Assembly (NCBI RefSeq): GCF_001682865.1
Contig: NZ_MAQX01000035.1
Coordinates: forward strand, 248,001 to 312,000
Reading direction: 5' to 3'
From: Bacillus sp. FJAT-26390
Lineage (GTDB): Bacteria; Bacillota; Bacilli; Paenibacillales; Paenibacillaceae
DNA: 64,000 nt
The notes beneath the pieces are model-generated. The model ran no database searches and was not told the origin of the DNA. It saw only the letters and a list, made by a program, of their open reading frames with translations. Both the position numbers and the translations under genes were made by a program. Each line of letters opens with the position of its first letter. Positions within the stretch are counted from its first letter, which is position 1. Below, piece by piece: positions 1-7,890 of this stretch.

Positions 1-835
1 CAACTAGCAGGTTCATCCCTCCGTAAAGATAGTTGGCATGCATGATCATATACACATTAGGCACAAAACCGAGCGTGCGCTTATAAATCTCGTTCATGGA
101 CTTATAATCCGCATTTATGCGGGCTTCCATTTGCTTGCGGTTCTCGGTGGGCACAAGATTCTCATCCCGAATGAAGTCCATCAGATAGTGGGTATAGTAG
201 CTTACGTTTTCTCTATCCTTAAATTCATTCTCGTCCTTCACCCCGATCAGCTTGCCTGCCTTGTCAAAAATATTAATGTACGTGAGGCGGTAGCCATTGC
301 TGCCCAGCTCCCAGTAGCCGGTTTTCATCATTTTGAGCATGTCCTTGGGTTGAAGGAACTTGGATTCCTTGCTGCCAACCTTGTTCGCATACGACAAAAT
401 GGTTGCCTTGAAGTTGTACTTCTCAAGCAGCGGCTGCGCAAATAAGCTCGAATCGTTTCTTCCGTCCTCGAACGAGAGGAATAGCGCTTTAGGCGGCAAT
501 GGCTTGCCGCTCTTGTAGTAGTCCAATACATCCTGCTGCGAAATTGTCGTATAACCTTGATCGTAAAGCGCCTGAAGCTGCTGATCCAATCGTTTTTTGG
601 AAATCAGCTCCGAGGTGCCCGTTCTTGCCACGCCAAAATAAGACAGCGCAACAAATCCGTTCGTGTTGCTCCACTGCGCATGGTCAGGCACCGCATACTG
701 CTTCGTATCGAAAATCGCATGATAAAGAATGAAGCCAACAATAAGCAAAATGATCGATTGTATAATCGTTTTGATAACCTTTATTTTATTCTTTTTCTTA
801 TAATCAAAGGCTCCACTCGCAATTCCCTTTTTCAT
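1..835 (-). CDS. Membrane-anchored polysaccharide deacetylase-like protein (3' part missing)
   Basis: The gene starts at the ATG at 835, after an AAGGA ribosome site, 39 bp downstream of the synthase stop. It runs off the left edge, so about 278 residues are visible. A basic N-terminus is followed by one membrane helix (about residues 20-40), which places the rest outside the cell. The exported part has a NodB-like core: a beta-strand ending in FEDG (residues about 115-120, in place of the usual TFDDG), then FKATI and a WELGSNGY segment where active enzymes carry the metal-binding HxxxH. The missing first Asp and absent HxxxH suggest an altered or inactive deacetylase/hydrolase fold. It is the last visible gene of the exopolysaccharide operon, so a role in modifying or trimming the polymer is inferred. 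A glycoside-hydrolase-like role is the alternative. Confidence 0.75.
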   Translation of the reverse strand, partial: MKKGIASGAFDYKKKNKIKVIKTIIQSIILLIVGFILYHAIFDTKQYAVPDHAQWSNTNGFVALSYFGVARTGTSELISKKRLDQQLQALYDQGYTTISQQDVLDYYKSGKPLPPKALFLSFEDGRNDSSLFAQPLLEKYNFKATILSYANKVGSKESKFLQPKDMLKMMKTGYWELGSNGYRLTYINIFDKAGKLIGVKDENEFKDRENVSYYTHYLMDFIRDENLVPTENRKQMEARINADYKSMNEIYKRTLGFVPNVYMIMHANYLYGGMNLLV

Positions 836-874
836 GGCGGCCATCCTTCATCCTTGAAATAGGCCATGCTTGCT

Positions 875-2746
875 CTAAAGCGGCACGTCCATATTTTTTT
901 TGTTTTTGTTCTTCCTGGCTTCCTTTTTATTTCTAGCCTCGATATCCTGCGGCGTTTCTCTCGTTCCCCAAGTCGACTTCCAGAACGTTACCCACGCGAC
1001 AGGCATTTGCCACAGCAGCACGAGCTCGTAGAAGACACAGAATACGATCCCAAAAACCCACAGCTTGCTCTTGCGAAACAGCAGATGGGCAAAGCTCATG
1101 AGCAGCGCCATCAGCAGCAGCCCCATTAGAAAGGTGCTCGGGAATACGTGATGCACGATCGGCACATAAAACAAGTTGTATAACACGATAACCGGCGCGG
1201 CGATCGGAACGATAAGCCCGATGTAGAAAAACAATGCCATAAACGGCTCTTTGCGCCAAATAAATCCGCCTGCCCGAAGCGATTCGCGCAGCCAGGAACG
1301 CTTCCACCTCATTTGCTGCTTTAAGAAAACAAACATGTCGGATGGCACGATCGTCGAGCAAATCGCCGTGTCCTGGTAGCCTGTCCGATGGGTTTTCAAA
1401 ATAAAATTCGTCATGCTTCGGTCATCCCCGAACGTTGCCGGCTGGCCGAGAAACTTCTGATTAAGCCAAGCATCCTTGTGCTTCAGGACCAGCTCTTTCC
1501 GGTAACAGGACAAAGGCCCGGACAAGCAGGTTACGCTGTCGAACCATGACTCCGCTGCCTTCATAATGCGGAAAGCGATGTAATAGCGCACCGTTTGCAG
1601 CTTCGTAATGGAGTTGGTGTATTTATTCTCTACGTCCGTTCTTCCAGCTACGCCTCCCATTTGCGGATCTTGAAACGGCTGAACGAGATGCCTGATCGCG
1701 GTTGGCTCCAAGAAGCTGTCCGAGTCGACGAATACGACCAAATTATGCTTCGCCATCTCTACGCCCTTGACGAGCGCGACGCGTTTGCCTCCGTTTTCGG
1801 CGAGCACATGCATTTTCAACCGATCCTTCGTTGCATACCGCGCCGCCTCTTGATGAACAAGATCGATGACCTTCTGGATTTGCTCTACCGAACGGTCCTT
1901 GGAGCGGTCATCGACAACGATCACTTCAAGCTTATCGACAGGGTAGTCCTGATTCATACAGCTCAAAATCGTGCGGTGAATCCATTTTTCTTCATTAAAG
2001 CAGGGAATGATTATCGACACGCCAGGCGTATAGTAAGGGTCAATCGGCACATCCCGGTGCAGCGCCCCGAAGAAATAACGCGTCAGCAGGAAGGCCGCCG
2101 CCGTGATGCTGTATAAATAAAGCAGAAAGTTGTATTTGAAATAAATGATGCTCTCCACGCGCATCAGCATAATGATGCCGACGGCAACAAACAGCAAGCT
2201 GCTCGCCATATAGACGGAGTAACCCCATCGTTTCCGCTGCAAGTACGCCGATATCGGCTTAACGAATTGGAAAGCGATTAATAGCTTTATTCCTTCTTCA
2301 CTATCGCGCGTGAATGTCCGAATAATGACGGCTTCCAGCTTTACCGACGATTCAAAACCTTCCGGCATCGTACCCGGAGGAATATCGAAGCTGAGCTGAT
2401 AGTTGCCTCCCTCCCGAAACGAATGGTCGGCAAGGCCAGGGTCCAGCTCAATTAAGATGCCAGTGGAAGAAATATCGACCGCCTGTCCTTTTATCCGTGA
2501 CTTCTTGCTTCGTCCTTTTCGAAGAAGCCAAACGTCAAAGCTCGCCTCATAGCGCAAGCTTAGCTCACGCATTTTTTTCATATTAGCCGAATCAAAATAG
2601 CCGTCAGCAGGCTGTCCCTCGGCCGCTCCTCTTCGATCAACCTTTAATCTAAGCTGTTCCGGGTCAGGTACGTTGGAGAGGGTTCGCCTGTCCGTTCTTG
2701 GAACAGACAGCACTTCTTCAGGCTTCTTTTTTTGTCGCTTAAACAT
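875..2746 (-). CDS. PilZ-domain processive glycosyltransferase family 2 (exopolysaccharide synthase)
   Basis: The protein is 623 residues from the ATG at 2746 (GGAGA ribosome site). A longer TTG-started frame to 2803 overlaps the upstream gene and is less likely. The N-terminal ~170 residues carry a PilZ-like domain with DISSTG, matching the D/NxSxxG c-di-GMP motif. Two membrane helices (about 175-225) lead to a GT2 catalytic domain: IIPCFNEE, VIVVDDRS, VFVDSDSF, a TED-equivalent region GDDRSM, and QQMRW matching the processive Q(Q/R)xRW motif. Several C-terminal helices follow. The architecture resembles alginate Alg8/Alg44, cellulose and hyaluronan synthases, which polymerise and translocate sugar from NDP donors. 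The upstream dehydrogenase suggests a uronic-type donor. c-di-GMP control is expected from the PilZ domain, but its arginine motif is irregular. Confidence 0.88.
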   Translation of the reverse strand: MFKRQKKKPEEVLSVPRTDRRTLSNVPDPEQLRLKVDRRGAAEGQPADGYFDSANMKKMRELSLRYEASFDVWLLRKGRSKKSRIKGQAVDISSTGILIELDPGLADHSFREGGNYQLSFDIPPGTMPEGFESSVKLEAVIIRTFTRDSEEGIKLLIAFQFVKPISAYLQRKRWGYSVYMASSLLFVAVGIIMLMRVESIIYFKYNFLLYLYSITAAAFLLTRYFFGALHRDVPIDPYYTPGVSIIIPCFNEEKWIHRTILSCMNQDYPVDKLEVIVVDDRSKDRSVEQIQKVIDLVHQEAARYATKDRLKMHVLAENGGKRVALVKGVEMAKHNLVVFVDSDSFLEPTAIRHLVQPFQDPQMGGVAGRTDVENKYTNSITKLQTVRYYIAFRIMKAAESWFDSVTCLSGPLSCYRKELVLKHKDAWLNQKFLGQPATFGDDRSMTNFILKTHRTGYQDTAICSTIVPSDMFVFLKQQMRWKRSWLRESLRAGGFIWRKEPFMALFFYIGLIVPIAAPVIVLYNLFYVPIVHHVFPSTFLMGLLLMALLMSFAHLLFRKSKLWVFGIVFCVFYELVLLWQMPVAWVTFWKSTWGTRETPQDIEARNKKEARKNKNKKNMDVPL

Positions 2747-2768
2747 AGCTGCTGTCTCCAATCTGGCA

Positions 2769-4082
2769 CTACAGGCTCCAATACTCGTAACGGTGTTCCT
2801 CAAATTCGTTTTTATTGAATATTCCTTTTACATCAATGAGTAGCTTCGTTTTATGATCCTCGTACAGCTTGTCAAAATCACTCACGCCCATCTGCTTAAA
2901 CTGACTGTGGGGCACGGCCACAACGACTACATTCAGCCCTTTGAGCGCGTCCATCTCAACAAGCTCGATGCCGTATTCCCTATACACCTGCTGCTTGTCC
3001 ACATTCGGATCAGCTACAAGCGTCGTAATGCCGTACTCCTCCAGCTCGCGAATGATGTCGGTTACCTTCGTATTGCGAATATCCGAGCTGTCCTCCTTGT
3101 ATGATAGGCCGAGGAAGCCGATTTTGGCCGTATTCATATTTCCCTTCAGCTTGACCAGCTTCTTAATAATTTGCTGAGCTACATATTTGCCCATTCCATC
3201 GTTTATATGGCGTCCTGCTAAAATAATTTTTGAATGATAGCCGGTGTCCTCCGCTTTGTAAGTCAGATAATAGGGATCAATTCCGATACAATGTCCGCCC
3301 ACCAGTCCTGGCGTAAAGTTTAGAAAATTCCATTTGGTGCTTGCGGCTTCCAGAACGGCTTTGGTGCTGATCCCCATATTGTTGAATAACATAGACAACT
3401 CATTCATAAAAGCGATGTTAATGTCCCGCTGCGCGTTCTCGATCACTTTCGCCGCCTCGGCTACCTTGATGCTCTCGGCGCGGTATACGCCAGCCTCAAT
3501 AATAAGCTCATACATGCTCGCTACTATATGGAGCGTATCCTCATCCATCCCGGATACGATCTTCGTAATGTTCTCCAGCCGGTGGACTTTATCTCCCGGA
3601 TTGATCCTCTCTGGCGAATAACCGACCTTAAAATCGACGCCGCAGGCCAGTCCCGACTCCGCCTCGAGAATCGGCACGCAGATCTCCTCCGTTACTCCCG
3701 GATACACCGTGGACTCAAATACGACGATTGAGCCCTTCTTCAGCTGTCTGCCAACCGTCCGGCTTGCGCTTTGCACATATTTCAGGTCTGGAACATTGCC
3801 GCTTTGAACAGGCGTCGGCACAGCAACAATGAAGAAATAAACATCGCTCAGCTCGTTCTCATCGGAAGTAAACCGGGCCGTGCTGCTCCCGAGAACGTCA
3901 TTGCCGACATCCCCCGTTGCATCGAAACCTCGTCTATAGGCGTCAATCTTTGCCTCGCTTACGTCAAAGCCGATCACATCCACTTTTTTGGAAAAAGCGA
4001 CCGCGATCGGCAATCCCACATACCCTAGCCCAATGACAGCCATTTTCTTCTCTTTTGCAACAATCTTTTCGAATAACGCCAT
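2769..4082 (-). CDS. UDP-N-acetylhexosamine 6-dehydrogenase-like nucleotide sugar dehydrogenase
   Basis: The protein is 437 residues, the normal length for the UDP-glucose/GDP-mannose dehydrogenase family. It opens with a Rossmann motif (GLGYVGLP, residues about 18-25). The middle has GYSPERINPGD and a KVIENAQRD helix, and the catalytic cysteine lies in GGHCIGIDPYYL (about residue 265). The overall sequence reads much more like TviB/WbpA (UDP-GlcNAc or UDP-GalNAc 6-dehydrogenases of Vi antigen and O-antigen synthesis) than like UDP-glucose dehydrogenases. The expected reaction is two-step NAD-dependent oxidation at C6 to an aminouronate donor. It lies 28 bp after the deacetylase lipoprotein gene and 22 bp before the PilZ synthase, so it likely supplies that synthase. 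Substrate identity is inferred from resemblance only. Confidence 0.88.
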   Translation of the reverse strand: MALFEKIVAKEKKMAVIGLGYVGLPIAVAFSKKVDVIGFDVSEAKIDAYRRGFDATGDVGNDVLGSSTARFTSDENELSDVYFFIVAVPTPVQSGNVPDLKYVQSASRTVGRQLKKGSIVVFESTVYPGVTEEICVPILEAESGLACGVDFKVGYSPERINPGDKVHRLENITKIVSGMDEDTLHIVASMYELIIEAGVYRAESIKVAEAAKVIENAQRDINIAFMNELSMLFNNMGISTKAVLEAASTKWNFLNFTPGLVGGHCIGIDPYYLTYKAEDTGYHSKIILAGRHINDGMGKYVAQQIIKKLVKLKGNMNTAKIGFLGLSYKEDSSDIRNTKVTDIIRELEEYGITTLVADPNVDKQQVYREYGIELVEMDALKGLNVVVVAVPHSQFKQMGVSDFDKLYEDHKTKLLIDVKGIFNKNEFEEHRYEYWSL

Positions 4083-4110
4083 ATGCCCAACTCCGTCTAG
4101 GTAGAAAATG

Positions 4111-5571
4111 TTATTTCAAAGCCATTTGCGACATGGGAACAAATTCATAGCCTTTGCTTCTCAGCTTCTCAATGGCGATCGGCAGCGCCTCAATCGTATG
4201 GATATCATCGAGCATATGAAGCAATATGATGCTGCCGCTTACCGTTTGATCCAGAATGCCATTTACGATATGGTCGGCATCGCTGGCAGAATCCCAGTCG
4301 AACACCGTAACGTCGTACATGGCGATATCTGTGTAGCCGGTAGCAGCCACCATCCTCGCTCTATCATCGTCAATGGCACCGGTCGGCGGCCTGAACAGCA
4401 TCGTAGGCTTTTGCTGAATCGCCTCGGTTATGACTTGATGGGCTTTTACAACTTCCTGTTGCAATTGCTCTGGCGTTATCTTCGTAATAACGGGATGGCT
4501 GTAAGTATGGTTAGCAACATCATGGCCTGCGTCTGCAATGGCCTTAGCTAAATTCGGGTTTTTCTCAGCCCCGTTCGCACGCAGGAAGAAGGTCGCCTTA
4601 ATATTGTATTTAGCCAATATATCAAGCAGCTTGGTAACCGTATAATCAGTGCCCCAATCATCAAAGGTCAAGGAAACGATCTTCTTATTCATCCCGAGGT
4701 TATTGATAAGCTGATACTTGGCGTCCTTGTAGTTTAAATTGATTTTCGCAGCGTCGTAACCCGGGATTTGTTCCAGCGGCTTTCTCTCATGACCGCTCTC
4801 AATCAGCTTTCTAAGCGGAATCAGCTTATAGCCGACATCCTCTGCCGCCTTTGCGATAAACGGAACGGATTCGAGAACATGGGTATCCAGCTCTGAATCC
4901 AGTGCGATGATTCCGCCGCGTGTGACATATTTTCGAATGTAATTGGCTTTTTCTTGTTCGGTTTCATTTTGCCACTCATGCAAATTAAGGCTGTACGATA
5001 CAACGCCCGACAACCCGCTCTGAGCCGCGGCTAAACGGACATTGTCGTTATAGTCGCCTGATCTCGTTCTCAAATATTGCGGAGTGACGCCTGTTTCTTT
5101 TTTTATAACTTCATTGCTCACATGAATTTCCTTGTAAACTTGCTCGTAGGTTAAATTAGTAAGATCCAATTGGTTCAGCGTATTGTTCTCGATTTCATGC
5201 CCTCTGGCCAAAATCTCATTCGCGATATCCGGCTCCTCCGCCACCCTCTCCCCTGGCAGGAAAAAGGTCGCCTTGATACGGTATCGATCAAGCTCATCAA
5301 GCAGCTTAGCCATAATTTCCTCGTCACCCATGCCGTTGAAGGTAAGCGAAAGCTCTTTATTCGTCGTGTACACGAATGGAATCGCCTTGCTCATCTCACC
5401 GTTATAAGGCATTTGTGGCTGATTCGTTTCCTCGCCTGCTGCCAGGTTCGTATCTCCGGAGTTCGAGCGGTTACCAAATAAACTGCAGCCCGTTAGAACA
5501 GACATCGTTAATAGAAACGCTAGAATGAGTGTTGCCGTTCTTTTATCGTTTTTTTTGTTGAGGGAAAACAT
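4111..5571 (-). CDS. Two-domain polysaccharide deacetylase lipoprotein
   Basis: The protein is 486 residues with a lipoprotein signal peptide ending in a lipobox (LTGC, Cys about residue 29), so it is anchored outside the membrane. Two NodB domains follow. The first (about 65-260) is degenerate: TFNG replaces TFDD and no HxxxH is present. The second (about 280-486) has the full catalytic set: SLTFDDWG, NHTYSHP for metal binding, FRPPTG, and IILLHM. The second domain should remove acetyl groups from an N-acetylated sugar polymer. The first may bind carbohydrate or be structural. It is the promoter-proximal gene of the operon; upstream lie a TATAAT -10 element and a perfect palindrome. Deacetylation fits a polymer made from N-acetylated aminouronate units. 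Confidence 0.88.
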   Translation of the reverse strand: MFSLNKKNDKRTATLILAFLLTMSVLTGCSLFGNRSNSGDTNLAAGEETNQPQMPYNGEMSKAIPFVYTTNKELSLTFNGMGDEEIMAKLLDELDRYRIKATFFLPGERVAEEPDIANEILARGHEIENNTLNQLDLTNLTYEQVYKEIHVSNEVIKKETGVTPQYLRTRSGDYNDNVRLAAAQSGLSGVVSYSLNLHEWQNETEQEKANYIRKYVTRGGIIALDSELDTHVLESVPFIAKAAEDVGYKLIPLRKLIESGHERKPLEQIPGYDAAKINLNYKDAKYQLINNLGMNKKIVSLTFDDWGTDYTVTKLLDILAKYNIKATFFLRANGAEKNPNLAKAIADAGHDVANHTYSHPVITKITPEQLQQEVVKAHQVITEAIQQKPTMLFRPPTGAIDDDRARMVAATGYTDIAMYDVTVFDWDSASDADHIVNGILDQTVSGSIILLHMLDDIHTIEALPIAIEKLRSKGYEFVPMSQMALK

Positions 5572-5624
5572 CCGCTTACTCCTTCATACCCATGATTATT
5601 CCAATAAAGTAAATTATTTTATCA

Positions 5625-5655
5625 ATTATATCCGACAGAAATGTACAATTTCTGT
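5625..5655 (-). promoter_or_regulatory. Operon promoter with palindromic operator
   Basis: Reading leftward, a perfect -10 hexamer TATAAT lies at 5630-5625, about 55 bp before the deacetylase ATG. Four bases upstream is a perfect inverted repeat with 8-bp arms, ACAGAAAT and ATTTCTGT (5635-5642 and 5648-5655), with 5 bases between. No good -35 hexamer sits 16-18 bp from the -10, so an activator or repressor bound at the palindrome is plausible. The regulator is unknown. Confidence 0.55.
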
Positions 5656-5670
5656 ACAATTCGACCCGCT

Positions 5671-5715
5671 AAAACAAAAAACGACTCAATCACAATGGTT
5701 GTGATATAGAGTCGT
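5671..5715 (-). terminator. Rho-independent terminator of the oxidoreductase gene
   Basis: The hairpin has two stacked stems, ACGACTC/GAGTCGT (5681-5687 with 5709-5715) and ATCACAA/TTGTGAT (5689-5695 with 5699-5705). On the minus strand it is followed by TTTTTGTTTT. It lies 81 bp beyond the stop of the oxidoreductase gene and insulates that gene from the exopolysaccharide operon promoter. Confidence 0.8.
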
Positions 5716-5795
5716 CTACTATAATTATATTTTATCATAGGGCTAGGAAAACCCCTGCATGTAAATGGTACCATTTTTGTGTACTATATGTCTTA

Positions 5796-6872
5796 TTAAC
5801 TCGTCCAAATCTGCTGATCTGTATGAACAGTTTGACCTGATTCAATCGCTTGTCCCATCATTAGCGCCAGATAGTGATCCTGAGCTGCTTCGGCAAGACT
5901 GTAAAAGGAAGGTCCTCCTGAAGCGTAATCGCCCATGCGAAGCAAGCATGTAGCTATCGCGATCTCGTCATCGCTTAGCCTTGCGGGAGCGACCGGATTT
6001 TGGTACAGCCATTCCCCGTCCGCGGTGACGCCGCGATGGTAATAGCCCTCCAAATTGCCGTGATGGCCGGTATCTATCCTACGAAGCTCAGTATGGATAG
6101 GTGTAGCATAGTCCTTTAAGTAGCTGACTTCGGAGTCCACCAGCTCGCCCTTGCTGCCTCTGACGAGAACGCGGCTGCGCCGAATCCAAGAGAAATATTG
6201 GTCGCCTGTAAAATCGTAAACAGCCAGCTTATCTCCAAAACGGAACGTCGCGATCCGTTGAACCGACTGCACGAAACGTTCCTCGATAGGGTCGCCTTGC
6301 CGGCTTGGCCCTTGCATGATCGTCGATTCAAACTGCTGGCCGCTAATGGCGGCCGTCTCGAAGCCAACGCCAAGCAGCTGTCTAATAAGGCTAATACCAT
6401 GATAATCATGAGCAGCCGAGACCTGTACATGCTTCACCTCGCCCAGCTTGCCGGAGCGCGCGATCTGAATGCGGGCGGCATGCATCGGCTGGAATAAATA
6501 CTGCTCCGCAACCTGTACCTTTGCACCCTGTGGCAATGATCCATAAAGCGCATCAAGAGCAGCCAAATCCGCGGCCGGCGGCGTCTCTGCAAGCACCGGA
6601 ATCCTATGCTCGGCTAATTCACGGAGCATGTCCGGAACTGCGGTACGTGGCACGGATACGACTGTGAAGCTCATATTCGCCGCCTCTTCTATGAATTGTT
6701 CCATGTTGCGGACCGTTCGAATGCCCCATTTTGCCTCGAGAGCCCGTCCCTTCTCCTCGTCCCGCACAAGCATCGTATGAATACGAAATCGCTCTGGCAG
6801 CGCTTTTGCTATCCTTATGTAAAACTCCGCGCGCCAGCCTCCGCCGATAATGCCAAAACTGATCATGGACAT
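5796..6872 (-). CDS. Gfo/Idh/MocA family oxidoreductase
   Basis: The protein is 358 residues. It opens with the Rossmann signature FGIIGGGWRAEFY (residues about 6-18), typical of the NAD(P)-binding domain of Gfo/Idh/MocA dehydrogenases. A beta-alpha-beta core and a two-layer C-terminal domain follow. The usual EKP motif is replaced by AETPPA (about residues 95-100), so the lysine normally important for catalysis is not in its standard place. The substrate may be a sugar or cyclitol, but nothing in the neighbourhood fixes it. The ATG at 6872 follows GGGGAGG at about 12 bp. It sits alone between two terminators, so it is probably monocistronic. Confidence 0.8.
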   Translation of the reverse strand: MSMISFGIIGGGWRAEFYIRIAKALPERFRIHTMLVRDEEKGRALEAKWGIRTVRNMEQFIEEAANMSFTVVSVPRTAVPDMLRELAEHRIPVLAETPPAADLAALDALYGSLPQGAKVQVAEQYLFQPMHAARIQIARSGKLGEVKHVQVSAAHDYHGISLIRQLLGVGFETAAISGQQFESTIMQGPSRQGDPIEERFVQSVQRIATFRFGDKLAVYDFTGDQYFSWIRRSRVLVRGSKGELVDSEVSYLKDYATPIHTELRRIDTGHHGNLEGYYHRGVTADGEWLYQNPVAPARLSDDEIAIATCLLRMGDYASGGPSFYSLAEAAQDHYLALMMGQAIESGQTVHTDQQIWTS

Positions 6873-6910
6873 TTTGAAAGTCAGCCTCCCCGATCTATTG
6901 TTGATTCCTT

Positions 6911-6945
6911 TAAAAAGAAAAAGATCTCCTCATGAGAGATCTTTT
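6911..6945 (-). terminator. Rho-independent terminator of the NlpC/P60-like gene
   Basis: The stem AAAGATCTC pairs with GAGATCTTT (6920-6928 with 6936-6944) around a 7-base loop. On the minus strand it runs into a T-rich tract (TTTTTCTTTTTAAA). It overlaps the region just after the stop codon at 6947. Confidence 0.75.
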
Positions 6946-6946
6946 A

Positions 6947-7516
6947 TTATGCCGTTCGGAAAGTGCCTGTCGCTTTTATTTCCTCTTTGACGCCCGTATA
7001 GGCATGCAGCTTGCCGTGGTAGACTAATTCTAATAATGCCGTATTCTCCAAATCAGCAGGCGTTACGAATAAAGATGGCTTGTTGACCAAATTCACTCCG
7101 CTTTCTTCGAAAACCGAAGCGACGAACTGCGAACAGAAGTAAGCGTATTCTCGTTTCATCTCGATATTAAGCATGATGCCTAACATGCCAAGCAGATTAT
7201 ATTTGTATTGGTCTCTATTCTTCTCCATATAGTGAATCTGGTTTCTAATGTTAATATAAGCGCAATGGCTGATCGTGCATCGGTATAGAGCACAGGTAGA
7301 ATGCTCAAAAAACTCGCCGCGCACATCCTCCTTCACAAACCCCGCAAAAAATGGGTTGCTCGGATTTTTTCTCCCGAAGCTATACACTTCATTCAAATCG
7401 CTGTCAAATGCTATTGATGCATGGTTTAACATATTTTTCGTATACCATCGAATGGTCTTTGAGAATAATGTACCCGTATTCGTTAAGAGCACATAAATTT
7501 CTACATCTCTATTCAT
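6947..7516 (-). CDS. Permuted NlpC/P60 (YiiX/LRAT-like) domain protein
   Basis: The protein is 189 residues. A histidine in NHASIAFD (about residue 31) comes before a cysteine in YFCSQFVASVF (about residue 128). This His-then-Cys order marks the circularly permuted NlpC/P60 papain-like fold rather than the classical Cys-first order. No signal peptide or membrane helix is evident, so it may be cytoplasmic. Known relatives are peptidases, amidases or acyltransferases; which applies here cannot be told. It is followed by its own terminator and has no obvious operon partner. Confidence 0.65.
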   Translation of the reverse strand: MNRDVEIYVLLTNTGTLFSKTIRWYTKNMLNHASIAFDSDLNEVYSFGRKNPSNPFFAGFVKEDVRGEFFEHSTCALYRCTISHCAYINIRNQIHYMEKNRDQYKYNLLGMLGIMLNIEMKREYAYFCSQFVASVFEESGVNLVNKPSLFVTPADLENTALLELVYHGKLHAYTGVKEEIKATGTFRTA

Positions 7517-7890
7517 GCCGTACTACCTCCACATTAAAGAACTCTCATCTTGGTATTAACTTTAATGCAGGAGAACAAAATTCTAAACCTGCTCAGGTAA
7601 TAGGTATGTCCCCGACCTTAGTCCAGTTTTGTAAACATAGTGTGACAGAGGGTCTTCTACCAATCATTCAAACTTCCATAGCTTTACTCTATTTTACTGG
7701 ATTTTCTCTTTTTACTCAATAAGGTAGTTCGCCTTTTTTACCTCTTGCTTAAAAAAATGTTAACATTTGCTTATTTGGAAGATGGTATAGTAGGAAAAGA
7801 TTTACACGGTTCATTTACTATTTATATGCGCCAATTTACAATTTAGTATAGTCATTTCAATTCCAATGAATGGTCACGGAGGGTTTCTAT
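7517..7890. other. Intergenic region with extended -10 promoter for the isoprenoid-synthase-like gene
   Basis: There is no credible gene in this 370-bp divergent region. On the plus strand an extended -10 element TGGTATAGT (7783-7791) lies about 100 bp before the ATG at 7891, with no canonical -35 in front. Unlike the promoters of the neighbouring precursor and kinase genes, I find no TTGTCGAA box here. A segment around 7600-7615 (GGTATGTCCCCGACC) looks repeat-like but is a single copy in this window. Confidence 0.4.

Noticed and set aside
2747-2803. Longer TTG-started N-terminus of the PilZ synthase
   Set aside because: It overlaps the dehydrogenase coding region, and the ATG at 2746 has a better ribosome site.
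7595-7620. GGTATGTCCCCGACC segment as an insertion-sequence or REP end
   Set aside because: No second copy, target duplication or transposase is present in the window.
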